From Inonotus obliquus (lineage: Eukaryota; Basidiomycota; Agaricomycetes; Hymenochaetales; Hymenochaetaceae): a stretch of DNA of 64,000 nucleotides. Shown piece after piece: positions 33,771 through 43,448 of this stretch; position 1 is the stretch's first letter, and every line of letters begins with the position of its first letter. The notes beneath the pieces are model-generated. The model ran no database searches, was not told the DNA's origin, and was given only the letters and a program-made list of their open reading frames with translations. The stretch is taken from NCBI GenBank assembly GCA_032164295.1, contig JAJHTX010000005.1, forward strand, positions 2,356,001 through 2,420,000. The letters run 5' to 3'. The position numbers were made by a program, and so were the translations under genes.

Positions 33771-34652
33771 TTACCGCACACTAGCAGCTTGTTCTCTGTC
33801 CAATGCATCCAGAAATGAGAGCATCTGAAAGAAAATACCCCATTAGATGCTGTTGCAGTCTCACAAGTCTCACTATATTTCCTTACGAAGTTGTGTCGTT
33901 CTTCACCAAGCTTTCTGCCGAATTCGGTCTTCAAGCTATCCTTGATTCTCAACAGCTTGTCATGAAAATGCGCTACAGCTGTTTCGCCGTGCATGGGATG
34001 TTCTGGCGGAACGAACAACGGACGATTGATAGTACAACTATACCCAGCGCACCTCATAATACCTAATAAATTGTAAGAACGAATTATTCTTGAATGATTT
34101 AGTTAGTCTACGTACCGAAAGCACCTATAGCATCCAACCTATCAGCATCCTGCACACAGTGCAACTCCAGACAAGTCCTATGCCAAGCTGTTATTCCACC
34201 TTGGGCACGAAGTTTCTTCTCAGTACTCCATGATACGTTGTCGATTATTCTTGAAATTAACTCTGCTCTTCCATCACAGATTAGGTCTACGTGTTGCTTT
34301 AGGTTCATGAGGAACGGTGCGAAGAATGCAAGTGGGTCGGTCGCAACTTCCGGAGAAACGTATTTTTTGTCAAGGACGTCGTGGAGTAGTGATGCAAGTT
34401 CAACTACGAGAAGGTCAGGTTTTGGAGTAAAAGAGTTGGCGATGGCAAGTGCAGTCTTTCGTACTCGTCGAACTGAAGTTTCTTCCTATCAGCAATGCAA
34501 AATATAACGAATTCTACAGCGACTACTAGGGAATTTGACTCACCGTGAAAAGCATCATGAGACGGGTCGTACTTTGTCATTGTCTCCTCCATGAGTTTCT
34601 CTGTGGCAGATATCATCTGCTCTTCGTCGTCGTTCGGGTACTCCTCCGGCAT
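33771..34652 (-). CDS. HD-domain metal-dependent phosphohydrolase (231 aa)
   Basis: Four exons on the - strand: 34544-34652, 34116-34472, 33887-34062 and 33771-33824. The HD superfamily motifs are in order: SHDAFH (His32, His36), LLHDVLDKKY (His67-Asp68) and DADRLDAIGAFG near residue 150. The layout matches the YedJ-like group of predicted HD hydrolases found from bacteria to fungi, cytosolic, substrate unproven (a nucleotide or phosphate ester is likely). Splicing of the last intron (62 nt, donor GTAAGG) gives a neat end MLSFLDALDREQAASVR. It is convergent with RFC5; the stop codons are 106 bp apart. Confidence 0.9.
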
Positions 34653-35301
34653 TTTTTGATAGTCACAATTGCTTCACGAGAAAGCGATGATTCGAGTTTT
34701 TTGCTCAAGGTTCAAGCGTTCAAGAGAGAAGGGGACTTTACGCGATCACGTGCGAGAAGATTCTGATTTTTGGGTGAACATAAATTACTACAATGCCTGA
34801 AATAAATTGGAACCGGTCATATCGGCTCTCTCTCGAATAATAATTCCGTTGTTCGTCTTGCTGTATAAATGTTGTTGTTGTTGTTGAATTTGTATTGCTG
34901 ATCGATGTTCAAATCCGGGGAAGTCACGTGCTCGATCTCCTGACATCGCTCGTTTATCCGATGCCCGAAGCTTACAACCCGTCCTCGACCCTTGGGCAAC
35001 AGAACAAAGCGCTTTATTTGTCCAAATAAGTGACCCGCCACACCCGCTACTGTAAATTAGAACAGACTTTTACTTAGGGAGCACTTGATGAATAGCTTAA
35101 CTACAGAGAGCTGTGATTATTAGAACTATATTTTTTATTGTCAGCCAGGCTATAAACCGTCGAGTAGTCACATTTATTTCAGATAATTCAAGGTAACAAA
35201 AGACTAATATCAACCCGTAAAACGCAGTACTAGTGATATTCGGTTCAATAGAACAGGCAACAACCATACCCAGTCTTGACCCCAGGACACTAGTTCGAGT
35301 C
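34653..35301. other. Intergenic region between HD gene and tandem-module gene
   Basis: The left part is the HD gene promoter on the - strand. A short (GTTGTT)n run sits near 34870-34884. I see no gene. Confidence 0.45.
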
Positions 35302-36563
35302 CTACTTCCAGAATTTAGCAGCTTCTTTAAATTCCCTATCTACTCTTTCACGTTCCTGCTTATTGTAATTCTCTCTTGCTATTTTCCGTAAGTATGTATC
35401 GTCTGAATAGGTCGGATACACATCAGGGAACTGAAATGCGAATCAGTTACATTAATATTGCCAATCGCTGAAGGACTGTAATCATGACATACCTTTCCAT
35501 CCTTATTTGGAAAGAATTTAATATATTTTGTAGGTTCAATCCAAGAAGGATTTCTCATCTGAACGATGGATTCGTTGTATTTCAAAACGACACGGTCGCG
35601 TTGACCAGGAAGTTTTGTGGTTGGTGAGACCGCAACAAAATCCTTCTTATCATTTCTTTGTTCAGCATCTACTGAAGTTATTCTTGCCAGATTTACATAT
35701 TTCCCATCCTCACCATCTATTTTATCGATCACGATGTGGTAAATGCCGAATTTTTCGGTTCTGTCCATGGTCGCAGGATCCGTCGGTTCGGCGACGGCAA
35801 TAAGCATCCCAGTCTCAATGACGTCAAATGACGTATCACCAAAAGTGAGTTCGAGACCGTTCACATTCTTCAGAATCCTTTTCTGTTTGTATTCTTTTAC
35901 ATTCTTGTCATTCTCTTCTGCTATTTCCCGTAATCGTGATCGTTCTTCTTTTTTGACTATCCAGGTCTCAAGTACATTGAAGAACTGAAATGTGAATCAG
36001 TTACTTTGCCAATATTATTTGCTGAAGGACTGCAATTAATCATAACATACCAAGCCTTGATAAGGTAGATGGGATATTATTTCTGAAGGCACAACCCAAC
36101 AACGAGTTTTCATTACAACTCTTGATCCTTTGTATGTCAGAGTGATAGGGGCGCGTTGACCATGAAGATGTTTGGTTGGTGGTGAGACCGCAACAAGTTC
36201 ATCGCACTTATCTGTTCGCTCAGCAATGTTTGTTGCTCTGCTTAGTGAAGATATTCTTGCCAATTCTAAATATTCCCCATCCGCATTTTTACCGACCACG
36301 ATGTGCAAAAAGCCCAATTTATTGGTGCCCTGTTGGCCAGGAGTAAACCCTATGATTCCCAAATAAACGAATGGATCAATAATCGTGCTGGCCATGGTAT
36401 TTACAAGCATCCCAAGCTTTATATCTTTAAATTGCTTTTTGACATATGGGATTACTTCTCCCTTCTCATTCCCCAGATTGAGATAATCGTGCTTGGATCC
36501 GCGAGCTGATACTGGACGAGATGTTCCTGAAGTTCCGCTGTGATTTCCCCTTCGGTCTGTCAT
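35302..36563 (-). CDS. Unknown protein of two tandem modules with duplicated intron (377 aa)
   Basis: Three exons on the - strand: 36051-36563, 35493-35984 and 35302-35430. The first ATG is at 36563 (MTDRRGNHSG); the frame continues upstream from a TTG only. After a Ser/Gly-rich N-terminus, module 1 (KLGMLVNTM ... GFLHIVVGKNADGEYLELARISS ... VAVSPPTKHLHGQRAPI ... CWVVPSE) is repeated as module 2 (ETGMLIAVAE ... GIYHIVIDKIDGEDGKYVNLARITS ... VAVSPTTKLPGQRDRVV ... SWIEPTK). A charged helical segment (REIAEENDKNVKEYKQKR / RKIARENYNKQERERV) follows each. The introns after the two modules are also homologous. I do not recognise the family. No signal peptide. A five-copy tandem repeat lies about 140-480 bp upstream. 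Confidence 0.8.
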
Positions 36564-36704
36564 AGAAGGAGCTTCGGAGATGACTTGGGAAGAGTGCAAT
36601 ATACGAGATGAGTGCTGGGTGGGAGGTTTCCGAAACTGCTTCTCTTTATAGGAGAGAAAAATGCAATCATAATGTTAGGGCTACAATGCACAATTACATA
36701 ATGT

Positions 36705-37045
36705 CAGAAATTGTGCATAACTGTGGCACCTATGCAAAATGAATACATGAGAAATTCTCACATTAATGCGTAATAAATATCAGAAATTCTGCTTAACTGT
36801 GTCACTTACGTAAAATGAATTCATGAAGAAATTGCCATACAAGTCAGAAATTCTGGCTAGTTGTGGCACCAATACAAAAAGAGAACAAGAGAAATTGCCA
36901 CAGTGCGCAACTAATGCCAGAAATGTCTGCATAGTTGTGGCACCTATGCAAAGTAAACGCATGAGAAATTGTCACAATACGCTATTCTGTGACAGAAAAG
37001 TCTGCATAGTTGTGGCACTTACGCCAGAAAACGAATATATGGAAC
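36705..37045. repeat. Five-copy degenerate tandem repeat (64-76 bp units)
   Basis: Units begin with CAGAAAt.tctGCATAGTTGTGGCAC at 36705, 36781, 36845, 36918 and 36993, each followed by acctatgcAAAatgaa.acatGAGAAATTgtcaca. Spacing is 76, 64, 73 and 75 bp. Copies 4 and 5 are the most alike. The array lies in the upstream region of the tandem-module gene and could act in its regulation or simply mark local duplication; there is no sign of a CRISPR. Confidence 0.85.
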
Positions 37046-37369
37046 AAAGGTAACGCGCAAAGCTATCAAAAACCAGGGTCAGCAGTTTCGTGCACCTACT
37101 CATACTTTGCATAATTTCATCCTCTTTGCTATGTCGCCGCTCGTCAGACATGCTTGGCGTGAGCCATTCTACGTTTGGTAATCGCAAGTTTGCATTCTGA
37201 GCTCAGAAGTTGGAGGATGTGTTCGAAAGAACGGCAAGTGGGAAGTCGCCGCTTGCGAACCCCTCCCGATTCCCAGCGTTCACCGGCGGGACATTAATGT
37301 AGCACTGCGACTGTACACCTCCTTTAGATTCTGTAATGCCGTCTAGCAACAACAAAATGTCAGCATGTC

Positions 37370-38050
37370 CCTCCGAATAAACACAGAAAGGACCGCCGTA
37401 CATCGTATGCAGTTTCCATCCCCTCCAGTTCCCCATCTTTCACTCTCATCCGCGCAACGCGCTCAAGCCTCCCTTCACCAGCATCACGCAACATATCCTT
37501 GAAGAACTTCGCCTCCTGTTCCTCGACGAGTGTCCATGCGTCACCCACTCGTCCTGCACGAGCCGTGCGTCCTGCTCGGTGGACATATTTGCGTATGTCT
37601 ATGGGCGCGTCGTAGGAGACGACGTGAGCGACGTGGGGGATGTCGGAGAATACGAGACTGCGGAAGAAGGGGCGTGTTAGGTTGGGTGATGAACATAATG
37701 GAAGAGAAAGGAACTGACATGTCGATTTCTTGTCTCTTGAACTCGTCAAGAATATTCTTCCTCCCTCCGGGCAGGAAGATCACTCGAGTATGCCTGGACA
37801 ATGATACGCTTTCTAGAACCCTCATTCGACTCTGTAGAGTTGTCACAACGACTAACTGTACTCTATCAGTCAGATGGAAGATGGAGCGTGAAATGCGCTT
37901 CACCTTCAAGCCTCTGCGCTTAGCAATAGCTTCAAACGTCTCCTGCACGTATAGTGCAAGGTCTCGAGTTGGCAGCATAACCAAGGCACGCAACCGAGTC
38001 GCTATTCGCGCGAAGAGGATATATGTTGCCGTTAACCATGAGGATTCCAG
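37370..38050 (-). pseudogene. DEAD-box RNA helicase pseudogene (Dbp6/DDX51-like)
   Basis: The - strand encodes recognisable pieces of a DDX51/Dbp6-type helicase: LRALVMLPTRDLALYVQETFEA (motif Ia), then NILDEFKRQEIDM and, after intervening sequence, IPHVAHVVSYDAPIDIRKYVHRAGRTARAGRVGDAWTLVEEQEAKFFK (motifs V-VI). The Walker A motif is destroyed (a stretch like NPLESSW where SPTGSGK is expected), the DEAD and SAT motifs are absent, and the SRGID part of motif V is missing. The gene has lost the ATP-binding core and cannot encode an active helicase. An intact copy presumably lies elsewhere, as this ribosome-biogenesis factor is essential in yeast. Confidence 0.85.
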
Positions 38051-39278
38051 CGGGTTTACTATTCTCGCCTCAACAATAGGTTTGTGTCGAAAGCTGATTG
38101 GTATGTGTCACTGGATATTCTCATCGACGAAGGACCGAAGTTCGAACACTCAGAATCTATCCCCCAGCCCAGATGAGATGATCGACATAATCACACCTGG
38201 GTTGATTTGCCCGGATTGGTAGTAGGTACAAGAAAGTTTCCGGATTCATTGTTGAGTACCTAAATTATGGTATCAACATCTACATATGGACCGGGAACTT
38301 ACTGAAACAGGCAAGAAGGGTGTCAGGATTGGTGTGCTTATGCTACCCTACATGGCTGGTGACCGACTTGCAAAAGCCGTGGCCGTGGTATTTAGGACAA
38401 GGCCGAGATTCAAGTGTCCACGAAGCTGTGGCAACATTTTACGTATTTGTTTATTCGCGGAACGATCTTTACCATGGTATGTCACTCAATAAAGTCTTTG
38501 AGGTTTGGGTTTGTTGTTAGCGTTTAAGTTTATGCACATTGCAATTGCATAATTCCGAGTCAGTTTAGGTTTTTCACAGACACTGCACACTGCACAGGTT
38601 ACAACTGGGTAGTCCGCACTGAGAACATTGATTTCGACGATTGTTCACTGATGGACATACGTTTCAGTCTTTCAGATACGTGATATTGATAGCAACAGGA
38701 TCATTCCGCATTCCGCATTCACGAAAGACATGTTCTGTAAAGGAGTAAAGGACGTGGATACCACTACAAAGCAGAGCAACTTGAAACTAGCATCCAGGTA
38801 TCCACTAAATCAAAGAACAAATACAAGTGAATTCTCCCAGACCAAAGGCAAAGGGATAGTTCATGAGAAGAGCAACTACAGAAAAAGATGATCCAGAAAA
38901 CTATTCAAACGAGTGTGGTGGGATACTAGTATGAACGCGGAGGTTATAAGGTGGACGAACAGCCAGATAGGAGTCGACGTTGGAACCGTGCGTGAGAGAA
39001 AAAAAAGATGAAGTCTGACGAATTGATGGATGTAGAGCAGAGCAGGACAGGGATCATTGATCGAATCGTGTAGTGGAACAGCAAGAAAGGGTCTCGGAAC
39101 GAGGGACGGGAACGAGCGTGATGGAGGAACGACGGGTTTTGGGATACACCGTTATTCGGAAAGGTGCGAGGTGCGAGAGGGGGAGAGCCGATCGAAGTCT
39201 GTCTATCTCTAGACAATCGATCCAGATCCATCGAAACTCCTAACAAAGGTAGCGAAGGCGTAGAAAGCACCTAGAACT
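38051..39278. other. 1.2 kb intergenic region
   Basis: No gene is supported. Open frames at 38286-38520 (+) and 38944-39270 (-) are short and unlike any family. The left edge may contain the decayed 5' end of the helicase pseudogene. Confidence 0.45.
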
Positions 39279-40801
39279 TCAAATCTCCACGGGAATAGGT
39301 AACACAGCATCCTCCTCATCTCTAGAAACATCCTTAACCACAATCGACGCCGACGTAGAAGACACACTCTTCTTAACCACAAGCGGCGCAGTCTCCGTCA
39401 AAGTCATATCGCCCGCACTCGCACTTAGGCTAGTCTCCGCGCCGGTCAAAAGCGTACGACAAGAATCATCCGATTCGTCTCCAACTTCGACTTCGACCTC
39501 GACGAAGTCGTTCGTCAAGGTGGAGTTGCGATTGGTTGTCGTCATATGCATCGTCGCCATAGGATACGATTCCTCAGAATAGCAAGAAAGTGATTCGAGG
39601 CTGTTCTTCCCTACCATCCTTTCTATATCCTGCATGATATTATTATTTCCTCTAACGACGAACTGAGAGAAATGAAAGAACGTACGGAAAGTATATCTTC
39701 CAAAGTCTCCGAATCCTTATCCTTAACACCTCCTTTCAAATCCAAATCGAAAGATATCTCCGGGTCAATCATAGCCTCGACAGTTTCGGCGGAACAAGCA
39801 ACAGGCTCAGCTGAGCCAACAAGAAGAATAGAAGACCTCTTCGATTCAACGCTCTTGATTTCAACATCGATAGACTTGGCAATGTTGAACAGTTTTAGAT
39901 CCGCTGCGATGGAAGACATCGTTTCTAGCATCTCGTCGGAGAAACAAGAATAAGACGTAACACCCGATTTATTCGCGTCTCCGTCTCCGTCTCCGTCTCT
40001 ATCTTTATCCTTCCTATCGGTAGTCCCAGCGTTGCGTTCGAGTTGCTCTTGACCTCCAGCAGTTCCTTCAAGATTTCCAAGATCATAATCGTCACGAGGA
40101 AGAATATTAGAGCTAGCCTCAGCGATAACTGACAAGTCCTCCTCGATAGAGTTGACGATAATCGTAGGCGTTGGTACTTTCCCACCTTCAGCCGAGACGG
40201 AGACGGAGACAGAGGCTGACATATCTTCCAAGACCGGGGCTGTCTTTGGATATCCATACCTCGGTTCCGGGGATTGTAGCGCAGGAGTAGGGGCCTGCGT
40301 AGACGTAAGAGTAGGAGCAGGAGCTTGCATGGGAGCGGGCGCAGGAGTGGGCGCAGGAAAAAGAGTAGGCATGGAGGTCAGACTAGCATCAGAACCAGAA
40401 CCATCAGAACCTTTCGCTTTCGCAATAGCCTCAGCCCCAGTACTCTCCACATTCATATCCACACCTGCATCCGCACCCGTAACATCACCCTCCAAGAACC
40501 CCAAACCCTCCAAAGCACTCTCCTTCCCCTCCTTAGCCCGGCCCAACTTCACCGCCCGGTGCCTCACAACCATCCTAAACACAACAACTCCAATAACGAT
40601 CAAGAGTATGAAGAAACCCGTCATAACAAAGAGAAAGATGAGGTTGCCTCTTGAAGGTCCAGGTCCAGAGTCATAAGCGGCGGAGAATCTGTGGAAGCTA
40701 CTTGTCGCTATGCCCGAGTTTGAGTCTTTAATAGCCTGAACCTGAGAGCGTGCTTTGATACTACACCAGAGTCCGAGAGTGTTTCCGTTGATAGAAGGCA
40801 T
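39279..40801 (-). CDS. Single-pass membrane protein with acidic low-complexity tail (488 aa)
   Basis: Two exons on the - strand: 39686-40801 and 39279-39629 (56-nt intron). The start MPSINGNTLG is at 40801; a spliced leader exon is possible, as a CAG acceptor-like site lies upstream. One membrane helix at residues 53-77 (NLIFLFVMTGFFILLIVIGVVVF) is followed by a basic segment (RMVVRHRAVK). The tail is long and low in complexity: a Pro/Ala/Thr-rich part (APTPAPAPMQAPAPT), a Ser/Val repeat, and a KDKDRDGDGDGD run that comes from a GTCTCC hexamer repeat on the + strand (39977-40002). The C-terminal part is acidic and more ordered. It has the architecture of the gene at 12176-13930 but no clear sequence similarity. 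Function unknown. Confidence 0.82.
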
Positions 40802-41172
40802 TTCGAAAACCTAGCGATGAACAAGTCCCAATAGCGAAGGAAGATGCAGCCCAATGATGAGGTACGATAGCAGGAGAACCTGGAGAATATCAATAGACTT
40901 ACCAGCCTTATGCACGCATACTGGCTGACATCAAAAACAAAAATTATTCACCCGACGCTCTTGTTCACGTTTATTTACCCACAGGACTAGGTAAGATTAA
41001 TCAGCGGGATGACGTAAGTATAACAGAAAACACTGGGTTGACGATAAAGGGGTGGGCTCAGTTCTACAAGGGTAAATAAACTACAACATATGCTTCTTCT
41101 AATCGATGTTGTCGCATTCGTATTCGTACAAGGTCCATTTGGAATTACGTGGGAATAACGATATGATCCCGC
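40802..41172. other. Intergenic
   Basis: Promoter side of the membrane protein gene (with a possible 5' UTR intron near 40880-40905) and 3' flank of the acetate kinase gene. No other feature is seen. Confidence 0.45.
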
Positions 41173-42706
41173 TCATTCATGAAATCGGTCCTGGGTACTG
41201 CATTGACGCGCCATCTCTAGCTGTTCGTCCGTCCGACATACGAGAGATTTCATGCCTTCAGTGCCGATCCCAATCTCCATCACAACCCCTTCCGCATTAT
41301 CAACCTCCTTGTTCTTCGCATCGTCAAGTGCGAATCCAACACATTTACAACGTTCCAAAACAGCTGCACGTAACTTCGCACTTCTCTCTCCAATACCTCC
41401 GCTAAAGACAAGCGCATCGACGCGAGGGGCACCGCCGAGCTTCAGCAAGTACGAGCCAACAAAGCCCAGAATGCGATCAACGAACATCAAGAAAGCAAGA
41501 GTCTCATTCGGATATTCTTCCTTCCCCGCACGCTCGGATATCTGTGCGAAATTCGTCGTTCCGGTGAGAGATTTCCAACCGGCTTCACGATTGAGAATTT
41601 CTTCCGCTTCCGTTATCTCAACGGGTTCTGTGGCGCGACGTGACAAACGCGCGGCATCGGAAGTATAATGGAAGATAAGAGATGGATCAACGTGCCCGGA
41701 CCGTGTCGCCCCTGGAAGACCGTCGAGCGGAGTGAGGCCCATGGAGGTGTCGATGCTTTTCCCATCTTTGATTGCACACACGGAAGCACCTGATCCAAGG
41801 TGCATCACCACGAGGGAAGTCTCTTCCATGGGTTTCTTTAAGTATGTTGCGACAGCCCGCAGGATGTACGAGTCTGATAAGATGAGATGATCAGCGAGTG
41901 TGAGAAGCGGAGTCGTCGGTAAAGATTACGCGTCAGTAGCATCACTTAAAATAGGTCGAGATTGCAGAGGAGTGCCGTAATTCCCGACCGGAAAGATGAA
42001 GAAGGCTAAATGCTAAAAGGTACTTACACGAAAGGCCATGAAAGCCGTACTTGCGCAAACCCTTTGGACGTGCGACGTCCTGGTTTATGGCATACTTTGC
42101 GACGTGCTCGGGCAACGTTGTGTGGAACATGGAGTCGAAAAATGCGATGGAGTCAGCCTCTGGGAGGATTTTGATGCATGCTTCGATTACGTTGAGCGCC
42201 CTCCCGTTATGTCTGCAAATCTATGATTAGCAAAGAAGAACATCGATCGGGAGAACGCTATTGATGACATCATCCCGTACTTACAGAGGCGCAAGATCAG
42301 ACAGACTCTCGATGTGGTGGTAGGACTCTGACGAGATCAGCACAGGTCCAGGGTAGTCACCCCCGTGGACAACACGGTGGCATACATGCTTCACATGTTC
42401 CTTCTTGAACTTGGTGTTCTCAGAGAGGAATTGTACAAAGTATGCAAACGCCGTCTCGTGGTCCTTGATATCATCTACCTTTTCGTCCTTGAGTTTCTTG
42501 TCCGAGACACCGGGTTGAGCGGCAGAGAAAGAAAAGAGGGCGGGTGGCGCGGTTAGGTTCTCGATCGAAGATGTGAGAATGAGGGAGACGGGCTCTGAGA
42601 AGGGGTTGGAAGAGTCGTATTCATGGCTGAGGGAGAACGCAGAGATCTTGAGAGATGATGAGCCAGCATTGACGGCGAGGATGAGGGAATGGCTCTCCTG
42701 TCCCAT
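41173..42706 (-). CDS. ACK1: Acetate kinase (435 aa)
   Basis: Interconverts acetyl phosphate + ADP and acetate + ATP. Three exons on the - strand: 42285-42706, 42028-42212 and 41173-41873, with introns of 72 and 154 nt. ASKHA-fold landmarks are present: VNAGSSSLK (Asn13 region), HRVVHGGDYPGPV, HNGRALNVIEA, AFFDSMFHTTLP, KYGFHGLSYSYI (restored by splicing), VVMHLGSGASVCAIKDGKSIDTSMGLTPLDG, GLPGATRSGHVDPSL and FSGGIGERSAKLR. The frame extends 70 codons upstream of 42706, but the ATG at 42706 gives the family's usual N-terminus. The neighbour transcribed in the opposite direction from the same 742-bp region is phosphoketolase, which produces the acetyl phosphate this enzyme consumes. Confidence 0.97.
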
Positions 42707-43448
42707 TGTGACGACACAGATAGTGCTTCTAGCTATAGTTCTAGTGGTAGTTCCATGCACAAACTGCTCATGTATACCAAGTGCTGAAATGGGACCCCGG
42801 ACCAACGGTTCTGTTCGGCGACGGAAGTAGTCGTGCGATGCGGCAGAGGGAGATATATCGGACACGGTGGACGAACGCGCCAAGGGCTTGTTGAATAGAC
42901 CGCAGTCTATAGACACAGCGGCGTATCACAGGAGATGTACTTGGCAGACGTGTGATTCGCGGTGACTTCAGGAATGACACCCAGCCTCACTCTCCCGGCC
43001 AGATCCGTCATTCTCGGTCCACGCACTCCTCTCCAAATGGTTGCGAGACGACGTTTGTCGATGCTTGGTGGTCGGTGCAGTCGTCGGCTCTCACTCAGAC
43101 GCGTCGACGCGTCTTGAACGCTCACGTACACTTTTTTTCCATTGGCTTGTATATTTGTTAACCGAATGAGATACAGAGTACCTACGAGAGAGAAAGTGAT
43201 CCGGCAGCGGTGGTCGAGGTCTGCGTTGGGCAAGCATACTGGGCGCATGTCTATGCCCTGTAGATACGGGAGCCGATCCACATCTCGGCGAGGTCAGGCT
43301 GGAAATGGCCCTGTATGTCCGTCCATATGACCACCTCAGTGACGAGTTCAAACTATAAATACCCAGTCCCTCACTCTCGCCGTCTTGCTCCTCATACACC
43401 CCCCACAACAACAACAACAAGTACTCAAAGGCATCGCTACAGACAACG
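42707..43448. promoter_or_regulatory. Divergent promoter between acetate kinase and phosphoketolase
   Basis: This is the only regulatory DNA between the two start codons (42706 - and 43449 +). It contains a TATAAATA-like element at 43352-43359 about 95 bp upstream of the phosphoketolase ATG and a CAA repeat (43405-43420) in its leader. The arrangement would allow co-expression of the pathway pair. Confidence 0.65.

Noticed and set aside
35285..35310. GTTCGAGTCC resembling a tRNA T-loop
   Set aside because: Flanking bases do not form a T-stem, and no acceptor or anticodon arm is found; it overlaps the end of the tandem-module gene.
36705..37045. Repeat array considered as a CRISPR
   Set aside because: The units are degenerate over their whole length without unique spacers, and the genome is eukaryotic.
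37530..38222. 230-codon + strand open frame
   Set aside because: It lies antisense to the helicase pseudogene, whose - strand frames show clear helicase motifs.
40152..40676. 174-codon + strand open frame
   Set aside because: It is the shadow of the low-complexity exon of the membrane protein on the - strand.
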